From the NCBI RefSeq assembly GCF_013304445.1, contig NZ_JAAITA010000001.1, positions 248,001-312,000 on the forward strand: DNA of 64,000 nucleotides. The letters are read 5' to 3'. The DNA is from Blautia hansenii (lineage in GTDB: Bacteria > Bacillota > Clostridia > Lachnospirales > Lachnospiraceae). This document shows, in pieces, positions 37,011 through 45,123 of this stretch (its first letter is position 1; each line of letters starts with the position of its first letter). The notes below the pieces were generated by a model that was not told where the DNA came from, searched no databases, and saw nothing but the letters and a program-made list of their open reading frames with translations. The position numbers and the translations under genes were made by a program.

Positions 37011-37040
37011 GATAAATGAAAAATATGGAGGACAACAAAC

Positions 37041-37307
37041 ATGATTTCTAAAGAAAAGAAACAGGCTATTATGGCAGAATACGCAAGAACACCAGGCGAT
37101 ACAGGTTCACCGGAAGTACAGGTAGCTGTACTGACAGCAAGAATTCAGGAACTTACAGAGCACCTGAAAGTGAACCATAAAGACCATCATTCCAGAAGAG
37201 GTCTTCTGAAAATGGTAGGTCAGAGACGTGGATTACTTGCATATCTGAAGAAAACTGATATTGAAAGATACCGTGCTTTAATCGAGCGTTTGGGTCTTAG
37301 AAAATAA
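37041..37307 (+). CDS. rpsO: 30S ribosomal protein S15
   Basis: 88-residue primary rRNA-binding protein of the 30S subunit, with the standard [14 protein letters not shown] and DHHSRRGLL blocks. It has its own promoter, leader and terminator, and pnp follows as in many bacteria. Confidence 0.98.
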   Translation: MISKEKKQAIMAEYARTPGDTGSPEVQVAVLTARIQELTEHLKVNHKDHHSRRGLLKMVGQRRGLLAYLKKTDIERYRALIERLGLRK

Positions 37308-37320
37308 TCAGAACCAGAAG

Positions 37321-37350
37321 ACGGGGCGGGAGGATTCCCGCCCTGTTTTT
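37321..37350 (+). terminator. Terminator after rpsO
   Basis: GC-rich 10-bp stem CGGGGCGGGA / TCCCGCCCTG with a four-base loop and TTTTT. Confidence 0.88.
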
Positions 37351-37486
37351 ACCGTAAGAAGCGAAATGAAACAGCACAAGAAATTTTGATGCCGAGACCA
37401 CTGAAAAGTGCATTTACAGACCGGGAAATGTGTTTTTTAGTTGTTTCGGACAGAAATTGCTGTGAGAAATGAAAAGGAGAAAAAAT

Positions 37487-39580
37487 ATGTATAAGAGTTT
37501 TTCAATGGAACTGGCAGGAAGAACCCTGACCGTAGACATCGGACGTGTTGCAAAACAGGCCAATGGCGCAGCATTTATGCGTTATGGGGATACCACGGTA
37601 TTATCTACTGCAACCGCGTCTGACAAACCAAGAGAAGGAATTGACTTCTTCCCATTAAGTGTAGAGTATGAAGAAAAAATGTACGCGGTAGGCAAAATTC
37701 CGGGAGGATTTAACAAAAGAGAGGGAAAAGCAAGTGAACATGCGATTCTGACTTCCCGTGTTATTGACCGTCCTATGCGTCCTCTGTTTCCAAAGGATTA
37801 CAGAAATGACGTAACCTTAAATAACATGGTTATGGCTGTGGACACAGAATGCAATCCGGAAGTCGTAGCTATGCTGGGGTCTTCTATTGCGACCTGTATT
37901 TCGGACATTCCTTTTGACGGACCATGTGCGGCTACACAGATGGGTATGGTAAACGGGGAACTGGTGGTAAATCCGTCTCTGGCTCAGAAAGAAATCTCTG
38001 ATTTACAGCTTACGGTTGCGTCTACCAGAGAAAAAGTTATCATGATAGAAGCCGGTGCAAATGAAATTCCGGAAGCAAAAATGATTGAGGCAATTTTCAA
38101 AGCCCACGAAGTAAATCAGGAAATCATTGCATTTATTGATAAAATTGTTGCAGAATGCGGAAAAGAAAAACACACTTATGAAAGCTGTGCAGTTCCGGAA
38201 GAACTGTTTGCAGCTATAAAAGAGATTGTAACTCCGGAAGAAATGGAAAAAGCAGTCTTTACAGATGAAAAGCAGGTGAGAGAAGAAAACATCCGCGCGA
38301 TTACAGAAAAACTGGAAGAGGCTTTTGCAGACAACGAAGAATGGCTGGCTGTACTGAGCGAAGCTGTTTACCAGTACCAGAAGAAAACCGTCCGCAAAAT
38401 GATTTTAAAAGACCACAAACGTCCGGATGGAAGAGCTATTACACAGATTCGTCCTTTGGCAGCAGAAGTGGATTTGATTCCGAGAGTACATGGCTCCGCG
38501 ATGTTTACCAGAGGCCAGACTCAGATTTGTACCGTTACCACGCTGGCTCCATTGTCAGAAGCACAGAGACTGGATGGCTTAGATGAATTTGAAGTAAGCA
38601 AACGCTATATGCACCACTATAATTTCCCGTCCTACTCTGTAGGTGAGACAAAGCCGTCCAGAGGACCGGGACGCCGTGAAATCGGACACGGAGCTTTGGC
38701 AGAAAGAGCATTGGTGCCGGTGATTCCAAGCGTAGAAGAATTCCCGTATGCAATCCGTACAGTATCTGAAACTTTTGAATCCAACGGTTCTACTTCTCAG
38801 GCAAGTATCTGTGCATCTACCATGTCCTTAATGGCAGCAGGTGTGCCGATTAAGAAACCGGTGGCAGGTATTTCCTGTGGTCTGGTAACAGGGGAAACCG
38901 ATGACGACTATCTGGTACTGACAGATATTCAGGGACTGGAAGACTTTTTCGGAGATATGGACTTTAAGGTAGCCGGTACGCATGACGGTATCACAGCCAT
39001 TCAGATGGATATTAAGATTCATGGTCTGACAAGGCAGATTATTGAAGAAGCCATTGCCAGAACAAAAGAGGCCAGAGAATACATTCTGACAGAAGTTATG
39101 GAAAAATGTATTGCAGAGCCGAGAAACGCCGTAAGCAAATATGCACCTAAGATTGTGCAGATTCAGATTGACCCGGAAAAAATCGGTGATGTGGTAGGTC
39201 AGAGAGGCAAGACTATCAATGCGATTATCGACGAGACAGGTGTGAAAATTGACATTGATGACAGCGGTGCAGTATCTGTATGTGGTACGGACCAGGCTAT
39301 GATGGATAAAGCTGTAAAATATATCCAGACCATTACCACAGATTTTGAAGAAGGTCAGATTTTCACAGGAAAGGTTATCAGCATTAAAGAATTCGGTGCG
39401 TTCCTGGAATTTGCACCAGGCAAAGAGGGTATGGTTCACATTTCCAAAATTGCAAAAGAAAGAATCAACAAGGTAGAAGATGTGCTTTCTCTGGGTGATG
39501 TTGTGAAAGTAGTATGCCTTGGAAAAGATAAAATGGGACGTATCAGCTTCAGCATGAAAGATGTTCCGGAAGAGGCATAA
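37487..39580 (+). CDS. pnp: Polynucleotide phosphorylase
   Basis: 697-residue phosphorolytic 3'-5' exoribonuclease: two RNase PH domains (first from residue 5, second from about 310 with FTRGQTQ), a linking helical domain, a KH domain (GKTINAIIDETG near 570) and a C-terminal S1 domain (GKVISIKEFGAFLEF). The ATG at 37487 has AAAAGGAG seven bases upstream; six extra upstream codons without a site were dropped. Confidence 0.97.
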   Translation: MYKSFSMELAGRTLTVDIGRVAKQANGAAFMRYGDTTVLSTATASDKPREGIDFFPLSVEYEEKMYAVGKIPGGFNKREGKASEHAILTSRVIDRPMRPLFPKDYRNDVTLNNMVMAVDTECNPEVVAMLGSSIATCISDIPFDGPCAATQMGMVNGELVVNPSLAQKEISDLQLTVASTREKVIMIEAGANEIPEAKMIEAIFKAHEVNQEIIAFIDKIVAECGKEKHTYESCAVPEELFAAIKEIVTPEEMEKAVFTDEKQVREENIRAITEKLEEAFADNEEWLAVLSEAVYQYQKKTVRKMILKDHKRPDGRAITQIRPLAAEVDLIPRVHGSAMFTRGQTQICTVTTLAPLSEAQRLDGLDEFEVSKRYMHHYNFPSYSVGETKPSRGPGRREIGHGALAERALVPVIPSVEEFPYAIRTVSETFESNGSTSQASICASTMSLMAAGVPIKKPVAGISCGLVTGETDDDYLVLTDIQGLEDFFGDMDFKVAGTHDGITAIQMDIKIHGLTRQIIEEAIARTKEAREYILTEVMEKCIAEPRNAVSKYAPKIVQIQIDPEKIGDVVGQRGKTINAIIDETGVKIDIDDSGAVSVCGTDQAMMDKAVKYIQTITTDFEEGQIFTGKVISIKEFGAFLEFAPGKEGMVHISKIAKERINKVEDVLSLGDVVKVVCLGKDKMGRISFSMKDVPEEA

Positions 39581-39615
39581 AAACTGTGAAAACAGGTGGA
39601 TACAGAAATGAACAG

Positions 39616-39648
39616 AAGGGGCGGCACGAAGAGAGTGCGCCCCTTTTT
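39616..39648 (+). terminator. Terminator after pnp
   Basis: AAGGGGC-GCAC stem with one bulged G, seven-base loop, GTGCGCCCC and TTTTT. Confidence 0.8.
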
Positions 39649-39694
39649 GGACTTCACGGGAAGTATTGCGGCATTCTGTATGGGAGGTGAAAAT

Positions 39695-40558
39695 ATGGGC
39701 AGAAAACGAATGGGGATTTTTATGCTGCTTCTGTTATTGGGAGCGTCAGGCTGCGGCCAGAAGGAAGAGGCACATCTTTCGGAAGCGGAAGAAGAGAAAA
39801 CGGCTCAGGAACATCCGGCGGGATGGAAAAAACGTATTGACAGAGAGGGGACAGAAAGCGGAGTAAAAGCAGAGGATAAAGGGGTTTATCTGTGCAAAGA
39901 CTCTGATAAACAAATGTTAGAAGACACAGAACTCACCTCTCCTTCTGTCTATAGGAAGGACTTCCTGGAGGACAAGGTAGACGGATATAATCCCAACTGG
40001 TATAATCTTGCTGTCAATGAAATATATGCCCGCCATGGATATGCTTTTCAGACGGAAAGTATCCGACAGTATTTTGAAGCGCAGCCCTGGTACGAGGCGA
40101 GCACAGAGCCGGAGGATTTTCAGGAAAGTAATCTCAATGACTTTGAGAAGGAAAATATACAAAAGCTTTTAAAAGGGAAAGAAACGCACAAAAGAGATGA
40201 GATTTCAGCGGAAGGGAATACTTATACGATTACCAGTAACACAACCTACGAGCCTGTTTTCCGAGATTATACTTTTACTTTCCAGGTGCCCCAGGAATGG
40301 CTGGCAGAGGGATACAGCATTACAGCCTGTGATACTTCCAGTGATTCCACTTATTGGGTGATTGCAAAGGATTGGAAAAAAGAAGCTGCAATCCTTAACA
40401 TCATACCCATGGAGCATTTCGAGGGGAATCTTTCGGGACAGGAAATTCTGTGGAAAGACCATGTCTGCATGCTATCTGTAGATGCAGATAGTGCAGATGA
40501 GAAATTGACAGCCGGGATTGAGAAAATAAAAGAAACCATCAACAGAGTACAGAGGTGA
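39695..40558 (+). CDS. Lipoprotein with YARHG domain
   Basis: 287-residue exported lipoprotein. The signal (MGRKRMGIFM, then a Leu run) ends in the lipobox ASGC with Cys20. An acidic linker is followed by a YARHG domain (NEIYARHGYAF near 110, PWYEAS near 133), found in surface proteins of Gram-positives. The C-terminal part has no assigned fold. GGGAGGTG precedes the ATG; upstream frame codons were dropped because they delay the signal peptide. It lies 6 bases before nrdG. Confidence 0.8.
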   Translation: MGRKRMGIFMLLLLLGASGCGQKEEAHLSEAEEEKTAQEHPAGWKKRIDREGTESGVKAEDKGVYLCKDSDKQMLEDTELTSPSVYRKDFLEDKVDGYNPNWYNLAVNEIYARHGYAFQTESIRQYFEAQPWYEASTEPEDFQESNLNDFEKENIQKLLKGKETHKRDEISAEGNTYTITSNTTYEPVFRDYTFTFQVPQEWLAEGYSITACDTSSDSTYWVIAKDWKKEAAILNIIPMEHFEGNLSGQEILWKDHVCMLSVDADSADEKLTAGIEKIKETINRVQR

Positions 40559-40564
40559 AGATTC

Positions 40565-41053
40565 ATGCGTTATCACAATATTACAAAAGATGATATGTTA
40601 AACGGGGACGGCCTTCGGGTGGTACTGTGGGTGGCAGGCTGCGACCACGGCTGTAAAGGCTGCCAGAACCCGGTGACCTGGGATCCCAACGGCGGCCTGG
40701 TTTTTGATGAGGCTGCAAAGCAGGAAATTTTTGAGCAAATGGAGAAGAGCTACATTGCGGGGATTACTTTTTCCGGCGGAGACCCTCTGCATTGGAGAAA
40801 TGTGGAAGAAGTTACGGCTTTTGCAAAGGAATTGAAAGAAAAATATCCCCAAAAGACCATATGGCTGTATACCGGATTTTTGTGGGAAGAAATACAGGAT
40901 TTAGAAGTTCTGAACAATCTGGATGTTTTGGTAGACGGAGAGTTTATTGAGGCTCAGAAAGATATTTCCCTGAAATGGAAGGGCAGTGCAAATCAGAGAG
41001 TGATTGATGTGCCCCGGACCTTAGAGGCGGGTAAGATTGTATTGCATGCATAG
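40565..41053 (+). CDS. nrdG: Anaerobic ribonucleotide reductase activating protein NrdG
   Basis: 162-residue radical-SAM activase that makes the glycyl radical on NrdD. The iron-sulfur motif is C26-x3-C30-x2-C33 (CDHGCKGC), and TFSGGDPLH near 60 is the SAM-binding block. The partner nrdD is not in this window, unlike the usual nrdDG pair. dut follows 9 bases later. Confidence 0.93.
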   Translation: MRYHNITKDDMLNGDGLRVVLWVAGCDHGCKGCQNPVTWDPNGGLVFDEAAKQEIFEQMEKSYIAGITFSGGDPLHWRNVEEVTAFAKELKEKYPQKTIWLYTGFLWEEIQDLEVLNNLDVLVDGEFIEAQKDISLKWKGSANQRVIDVPRTLEAGKIVLHA

Positions 41054-41062
41054 GAGGACAAC

Positions 41063-41581
41063 ATGAAGAGAATTGCAAAATTTCATAAAGTAAGCGAAAA
41101 ACAGTTTGCAGAAGGATGGAGAGATTCTTTTGGCGCGGCGAGCGAAGAAGAGATTCAGAAGATTTATGAGAACATCCGGCTGCCCAAAAGAGCTACAGCG
41201 GGAAGCGCTGGCTATGACTTTTTCAGTCCCCTGGACTTTGAACTGAAGCCAGGAGAAACTATAAAAATTCCTACTGGAATCCGGGCTGAAATGGAGTGCG
41301 GCTGGGTGCTGAAGATTTATCCCAGAAGCGGTCTGGGCTTTAAGTACCGCCTGCAGTTAAACAACACTGTGGGAATTATTGACAGCGATTATTTCTATTC
41401 GGATAATGAAGGCCATATTTTTATTAAAATTACCAATGATTCCAATGAAGAAAAAACGGTGCAGGTAGCGGCAGGAACGGGATTTGCACAGGGGATTTTT
41501 CTGGAGTACGGCATTACGGAGGACGATGACACAGAAGCAGTGCGAAACGGCGGCTTTGGCAGCACTACAGGGAAACACTGA
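41063..41581 (+). CDS. dut: dUTP diphosphatase (dUTPase-like)
   Basis: 172-residue trimeric dUTPase/dCTP-deaminase fold with the conserved motifs AGSAGYDFFSP, YPRSGLGFKYRL, NTVGIIDSDYF and the C-terminal RNGGFGSTTG. An N-terminal extension of about 40 residues precedes the core. It hydrolyses dUTP to dUMP. Its place after nrdG suggests a small deoxynucleotide operon. Confidence 0.9.
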   Translation: MKRIAKFHKVSEKQFAEGWRDSFGAASEEEIQKIYENIRLPKRATAGSAGYDFFSPLDFELKPGETIKIPTGIRAEMECGWVLKIYPRSGLGFKYRLQLNNTVGIIDSDYFYSDNEGHIFIKITNDSNEEKTVQVAAGTGFAQGIFLEYGITEDDDTEAVRNGGFGSTTGKH

Positions 41582-41591
41582 GAAAGCAGAG

Positions 41592-41634
41592 ATAATATGC
41601 AGGAGAGGAAAACTCTTGCATATTATTTTTTTTT
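41592..41634 (+). terminator. Terminator after dut
   Basis: ATAATATGCAGGAG and CTCTTGCATATTAT form a 14-bp stem (one GU pair), followed by eight T. Its right arm contains the -35 box of the fabV promoter. Confidence 0.88.
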
Positions 41635-41644
41635 GTGCTAAAAT
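41616..41644 (+). promoter_or_regulatory. fabV promoter, with -35 inside the dut terminator
   Basis: TTGCAT (41616-41621), 17-base spacer, extended -10 TG-C-TAAAAT (41639-41644). Confidence 0.65.
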
Positions 41645-41646
41645 AC

Positions 41647-41669
41647 TTTGAAATACAAAATAATTGAAA
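41647..41669. promoter_or_regulatory. FabT-like operator at fabV
   Basis: TTTGAAATACAAA followed by ATAATTGAAA. The first 13 bases are one mismatch from TTTGANNNTCAAA, the FabT type. It begins three bases after the -10 and spans the start point. The same 23 bases with one change lie at the fabH promoter. Confidence 0.65.
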
Positions 41670-41716
41670 ATCATAGCAGTTTTAAAGAAACAATACGCTG
41701 CTTGCAGGAGGATAAG

Positions 41717-42916
41717 ATGAAGGTTGAACCGAAAATTCGAGAATTTATCTGTACCACAGCTCACCCAGAGGGCTGCAGGGAGTATGTGAGAAGACAGATT
41801 GCTTATGTAAGAAGCCAGGAAAGAAAGAAAGGCAGAAAACAGGAGCCAAAAAAGGTGCTGGTAATAGGCGCTTCCACAGGATACGGTCTGGCCAGCCGGA
41901 TTACAGCCGGGTTTGGCTGTGGGGCGGCAACCATAGGTATTATGTTTGAAAAGCCGTCAAACGGCAAAAGAACAGCTACACCGGGCTGGTACAATACGGC
42001 TGCTTATGAAGAGGAAGCGCAAAAAGCGGGACTTTATGCGAAATCCATTAATGGCGATGCTTTTTCAAAAGCTGTAAAGGAGGAGACGATTGCCCTGATT
42101 AAAAGAGACTGGGGAAAAGCAGATATGGTGATTTACAGTCTGGCGGCGCCCAGAAGAACCGATACACAGGGGAAGACTTGGGTATCGGCTCTAAAGACAA
42201 CAGGGAAGCCTTTTACAGAAAAAAGTATGGATTTGCGGAATCATACCATTGTCACAAAAACGGTAGAACCTGCTGCAGAGGAAGAAGTGGAAGGCACGAA
42301 AAAGGTTATGGGGGGAGAGGACTGGCTGGATTGGATAAAGGCTTTAAAAGTAGCAGATGTATTGGAAGACAATGCCCTGACTGTAGCTTATTCCTACATT
42401 GGACCAAGGCTCACATATCCCATTTATTATGACGGAACCATTGGACAGGCCAAGCGTCATCTGGAAAAAACGGCCCGTGTGATTCGGGAGGAATTTCCGG
42501 ACGTAAGGGCGCTTATTTCCGTAAACAAAGCCTTGGTGACTCAGGCAAGCGCAGCGATTCCCATTGTACCGCTGTATTTTGCTGTTCTTTATGGTGTGAT
42601 GAAGGAAGCACATACCCATGAGGGATGTATCGAACAGATGGTGAGGCTGTTTAGGGAAAAGTTACTGGAGGAAAATCCGCCCACAGATGAGGCGGGCAGA
42701 ATTCGTATGGATGACTGGGAACTGGAAGAACATATCCAGAGCCGGGTGTGGGAAATATGGGAACAGGTTACCACGGAAAATGTAGAAAACCTTGCCGATA
42801 TTCAAGGATACTGGGAGGATTTTTATCATATGTTTGGGTTTGGATTTGAGAATGTGGACTATGAAAAAGATGTGGAAATCGAGATTGGCATTCCCAGCAT
42901 AAATTTTGCTGAATAA
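41717..42916 (+). CDS. fabV: Enoyl-ACP/trans-2-enoyl-CoA reductase (NADH) FabV
   Basis: 399-residue reductase of the FabV/TER family, finishing the fatty acid elongation cycle or reducing crotonyl-CoA. It has the NAD-binding GASTGYGLASRI near 55 and the Y-x8-K active site Y237/K246 in YYDGTIGQAK. The ATG at 41717 has GGAGG; an upstream extension covering the operator was dropped. In butyrate-forming clostridia the same family serves CoA substrates, so the carrier is uncertain; the FabT-like site favours fatty acid synthesis. Confidence 0.92.
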   Translation: MKVEPKIREFICTTAHPEGCREYVRRQIAYVRSQERKKGRKQEPKKVLVIGASTGYGLASRITAGFGCGAATIGIMFEKPSNGKRTATPGWYNTAAYEEEAQKAGLYAKSINGDAFSKAVKEETIALIKRDWGKADMVIYSLAAPRRTDTQGKTWVSALKTTGKPFTEKSMDLRNHTIVTKTVEPAAEEEVEGTKKVMGGEDWLDWIKALKVADVLEDNALTVAYSYIGPRLTYPIYYDGTIGQAKRHLEKTARVIREEFPDVRALISVNKALVTQASAAIPIVPLYFAVLYGVMKEAHTHEGCIEQMVRLFREKLLEENPPTDEAGRIRMDDWELEEHIQSRVWEIWEQVTTENVENLADIQGYWEDFYHMFGFGFENVDYEKDVEIEIGIPSINFAE

Positions 42917-42924
42917 AGAGAGAA

Positions 42925-42964
42925 GAGGCTGTCAATATGCACGAAGTGCGACAGCCTCGGTTTT
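42925..42964. terminator. Bidirectional terminator between fabV and the DUF1292-like gene
   Basis: A 9-bp stem GAGGCTGTC/GACAGCCTC with an inner GCAC/GTGC hairpin, between convergent genes. The plus-strand tail is GGTTTTG; the minus tail is a weaker TTCTCTCTTT. Confidence 0.7.
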
Positions 42965-42976
42965 GTATGAAAAAGA

Positions 42977-43387
42977 TTATTCTTCTGTTTCTGCGGCCAA
43001 CTCTTCTTCACTTTTCAGGTTTGCAATGAAGTCATGGAAGGCTTCTGCTGCAGCCATATATTCATCTTCTCTTTCAATATTGCTTACAACAGGAGTATTG
43101 CCTTCTTCTGCATAACGGAAGAGGTAAGTTTCTCCGTCTGTATTTTTGCCGTCTTTGTTCAGAGGAACAAGGGCAATGTATTCGCCAAAGCCTTCTACCG
43201 GAAAGGTTGTCAGCACGGCACATTCCAGGACAGAATCGTCATCCAGGGTCAGTTTGATAGTAGGATTCGGAACCTTCGGAATGCTGCCCTGGCTGCTGCC
43301 GCCTGCGCTGGAGCAGTTGGCGGTACAGGATGCACAGTCGCTGGGATTGCAGGAATCCAGATTGGTTGTATAAGTTTCTTCGCTCAT
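42977..43387 (-). CDS. DUF1292-like protein with Cys-rich N-terminus
   Basis: 136 residues. Residues 8-24 hold four cysteines in C-x4-C-x2-C-x3-C (SCNPSDCASCTANC), which could bind metal. The core (KLTLDDDSVLECAVLTTFPV, YIALVPL, ETYLFRYAEE) follows the DUF1292 pattern of small clostridial proteins. The C-terminus is acidic. The ATG at 43387 has GAGGAGG; an in-frame extension to 43483 includes the promoter and was dropped. Function unknown. Confidence 0.78.
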   Translation of the reverse strand: MSEETYTTNLDSCNPSDCASCTANCSSAGGSSQGSIPKVPNPTIKLTLDDDSVLECAVLTTFPVEGFGEYIALVPLNKDGKNTDGETYLFRYAEEGNTPVVSNIEREDEYMAAAEAFHDFIANLKSEEELAAETEE

Positions 43388-43419
43388 AATTAGCCTCCTC
43401 GTATGTGATATCTGCTCAT

Positions 43420-43448
43420 ATTTTAACAGATGGACCGAGGGAATGCAA
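43420..43448 (-). promoter_or_regulatory. Promoter of the DUF1292-like gene
   Basis: Minus strand: TTGCAT (43448-43443), 17-base spacer, TAAAAT (43425-43420). Confidence 0.65.
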
Positions 43449-43461
43449 CCACAGAAAGGAT

Positions 43462-43490
43462 TTGCAATTTTGCCATAGGACAAGTATAAT
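43462..43490 (+). promoter_or_regulatory. Promoter of the clcA operon
   Basis: TTGCAA, 17-base spacer, perfect TATAAT, back to back with the minus-strand promoter. Confidence 0.7.
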
Positions 43491-43526
43491 GAAAATGTCT
43501 ATGTTAAGAAAAGAGGGGAAAGAACG

Positions 43527-45101
43527 TTGAAAAAAGGTACATCACATCTGCTGAAACGGGCGGAACATTTTAAAACTATTCTCACGGCAGAAGGATTTCT
43601 GGTGGGTATCGTTGCCGGACTGGTTGTGCTTTTGTACCGGGTGCTTCTGGAGTACGCGGGCAGGGGAATGAATCTTGTTCTGGAATATGCCCGGAAATAT
43701 CCCGCTCTTTTAGGAGGCTGGTTTCTGGCACTGTTTGTTCTGGCCTGTATTGTAGGCAAACTGGTGAAGTTTGAACCCATGATTTCCGGCAGCGGTATTC
43801 CTCAGGTAGAGGGAGAAATGATGGGAAAACTGGACCAGGTATGGTGGAAGGTACTTCCGGCCAAGTTTCTGGGCGGTTTTCTGTCCCTGTTTTCCGGTCT
43901 TTCTCTGGGAAGAGAAGGTCCGTCTATTCAGATTGGAGCCATGGCGGGAAAGGCAGTTTCCAAAGCGTTAAAAAGAGAAAAGACGGAGGAGCGGTACCTG
44001 CTGACCTGCGGCGCCAGCGCCGGACTTGCGGCAGCCTTTCACGCTCCGCTTGCAGGGGTTCTGTTTTCTCTGGAAGAAATACATAAAAATTTTTCTGTAT
44101 CTGTACTGGTATCTGTTATGACAGCTTCCATTACTGCAGACTACATATCCGGCGAATTTCTGGGATTTACTTCTGTGTTTCAGTTTGATATCGGACAGGA
44201 AGTGGCACCCCGGTATTACTGGCATATTGTGATTCTGGGAGTCTTGCTGGGCGTTATGGGGGCTTTTTATAATAAGATGACCATATGGGTGCAGGGGCTG
44301 TATTTTAAGGCAAAAGGGCTGAATGAAACCACAAGACTTCTGATTCCTTTTTTGCTGGCAGGCGTTCTGGGGCTTTTGCTGCCGGAGGTATTGGGCAGCG
44401 GTCATGGACTTATTGATATGGCGGCACGGGGGAATATGGTATTGCAATCCCTTGCAGTGCTGTTTGCAGTAAAATTTTTGTTTTCCCTTATCTGCTTTGG
44501 TTCCGGGGCGCCGGGCGGTATTTTCTTTCCGCTTCTGGTACTGGGGGCTTTGCTCGGAGGCATGTACAGCACCTTTGCCGTGAAATATATGGGACTGGAG
44601 GCTTCTTATATCAGCAATTTTGTGCTTTTGGCTATGGCCGGGTATTTTACAGCCATTGTAAGAGCGCCGATTACAGGAATTATCCTGATTTTTGAGATGA
44701 CGGGGCAGGTTAGCCAAATGTTATCCATGTCACTGGTATCTATTGTAGCTTATCTGGTAGCTTCCGGACTGAAATCGGAACCTATTTACGAAAGCCTTCT
44801 GGATTCTCTTTTAAGAAGAAGAGGCCAGCAGGTGCCGGAAAAGACAGGAGGCAAAATTCTCCAGGAATTTATTATCTGCCATGGAAGTCCGCTGCATAAG
44901 CAGCAGATACAGCAGATTAACTGGGCGGGCGACTGCCTGCTTGTGGCCGTAAAGCGAAACGGTACAGAATTGATTCCCAAAGGAAAAACCATGCTGCAGG
45001 CCGGCGATGTTTTGGTGACGTTGACAGATGAAGCCCATGCAGCGCCAGTTTATGATTATATGAAAAAAATGTGTGCAGAAAAGGAATCTTTGCATTCATG
45101 A
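43527..45101 (+). CDS. clcA: ClC-family chloride channel/antiporter with TrkA-C domain
   Basis: 524-residue polytopic membrane protein. The selectivity-filter motifs are GSGIP (88-92) and GREGP (128-132, gating Glu130), then GSGAPGGIFFP near 325. The C-terminal 70 residues form a TrkA-C (RCK-C) domain, a likely ligand sensor. A TTG start is the only one with a fitting site (AGAGGGGAAAG). First of four genes in a row; the others give no clue why. Confidence 0.9.
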   Translation: MKKGTSHLLKRAEHFKTILTAEGFLVGIVAGLVVLLYRVLLEYAGRGMNLVLEYARKYPALLGGWFLALFVLACIVGKLVKFEPMISGSGIPQVEGEMMGKLDQVWWKVLPAKFLGGFLSLFSGLSLGREGPSIQIGAMAGKAVSKALKREKTEERYLLTCGASAGLAAAFHAPLAGVLFSLEEIHKNFSVSVLVSVMTASITADYISGEFLGFTSVFQFDIGQEVAPRYYWHIVILGVLLGVMGAFYNKMTIWVQGLYFKAKGLNETTRLLIPFLLAGVLGLLLPEVLGSGHGLIDMAARGNMVLQSLAVLFAVKFLFSLICFGSGAPGGIFFPLLVLGALLGGMYSTFAVKYMGLEASYISNFVLLAMAGYFTAIVRAPITGIILIFEMTGQVSQMLSMSLVSIVAYLVASGLKSEPIYESLLDSLLRRRGQQVPEKTGGKILQEFIICHGSPLHKQQIQQINWAGDCLLVAVKRNGTELIPKGKTMLQAGDVLVTLTDEAHAAPVYDYMKKMCAEKESLHS

Positions 45102-45123
45102 GGCAGAGAAATGAGGTGACGGC

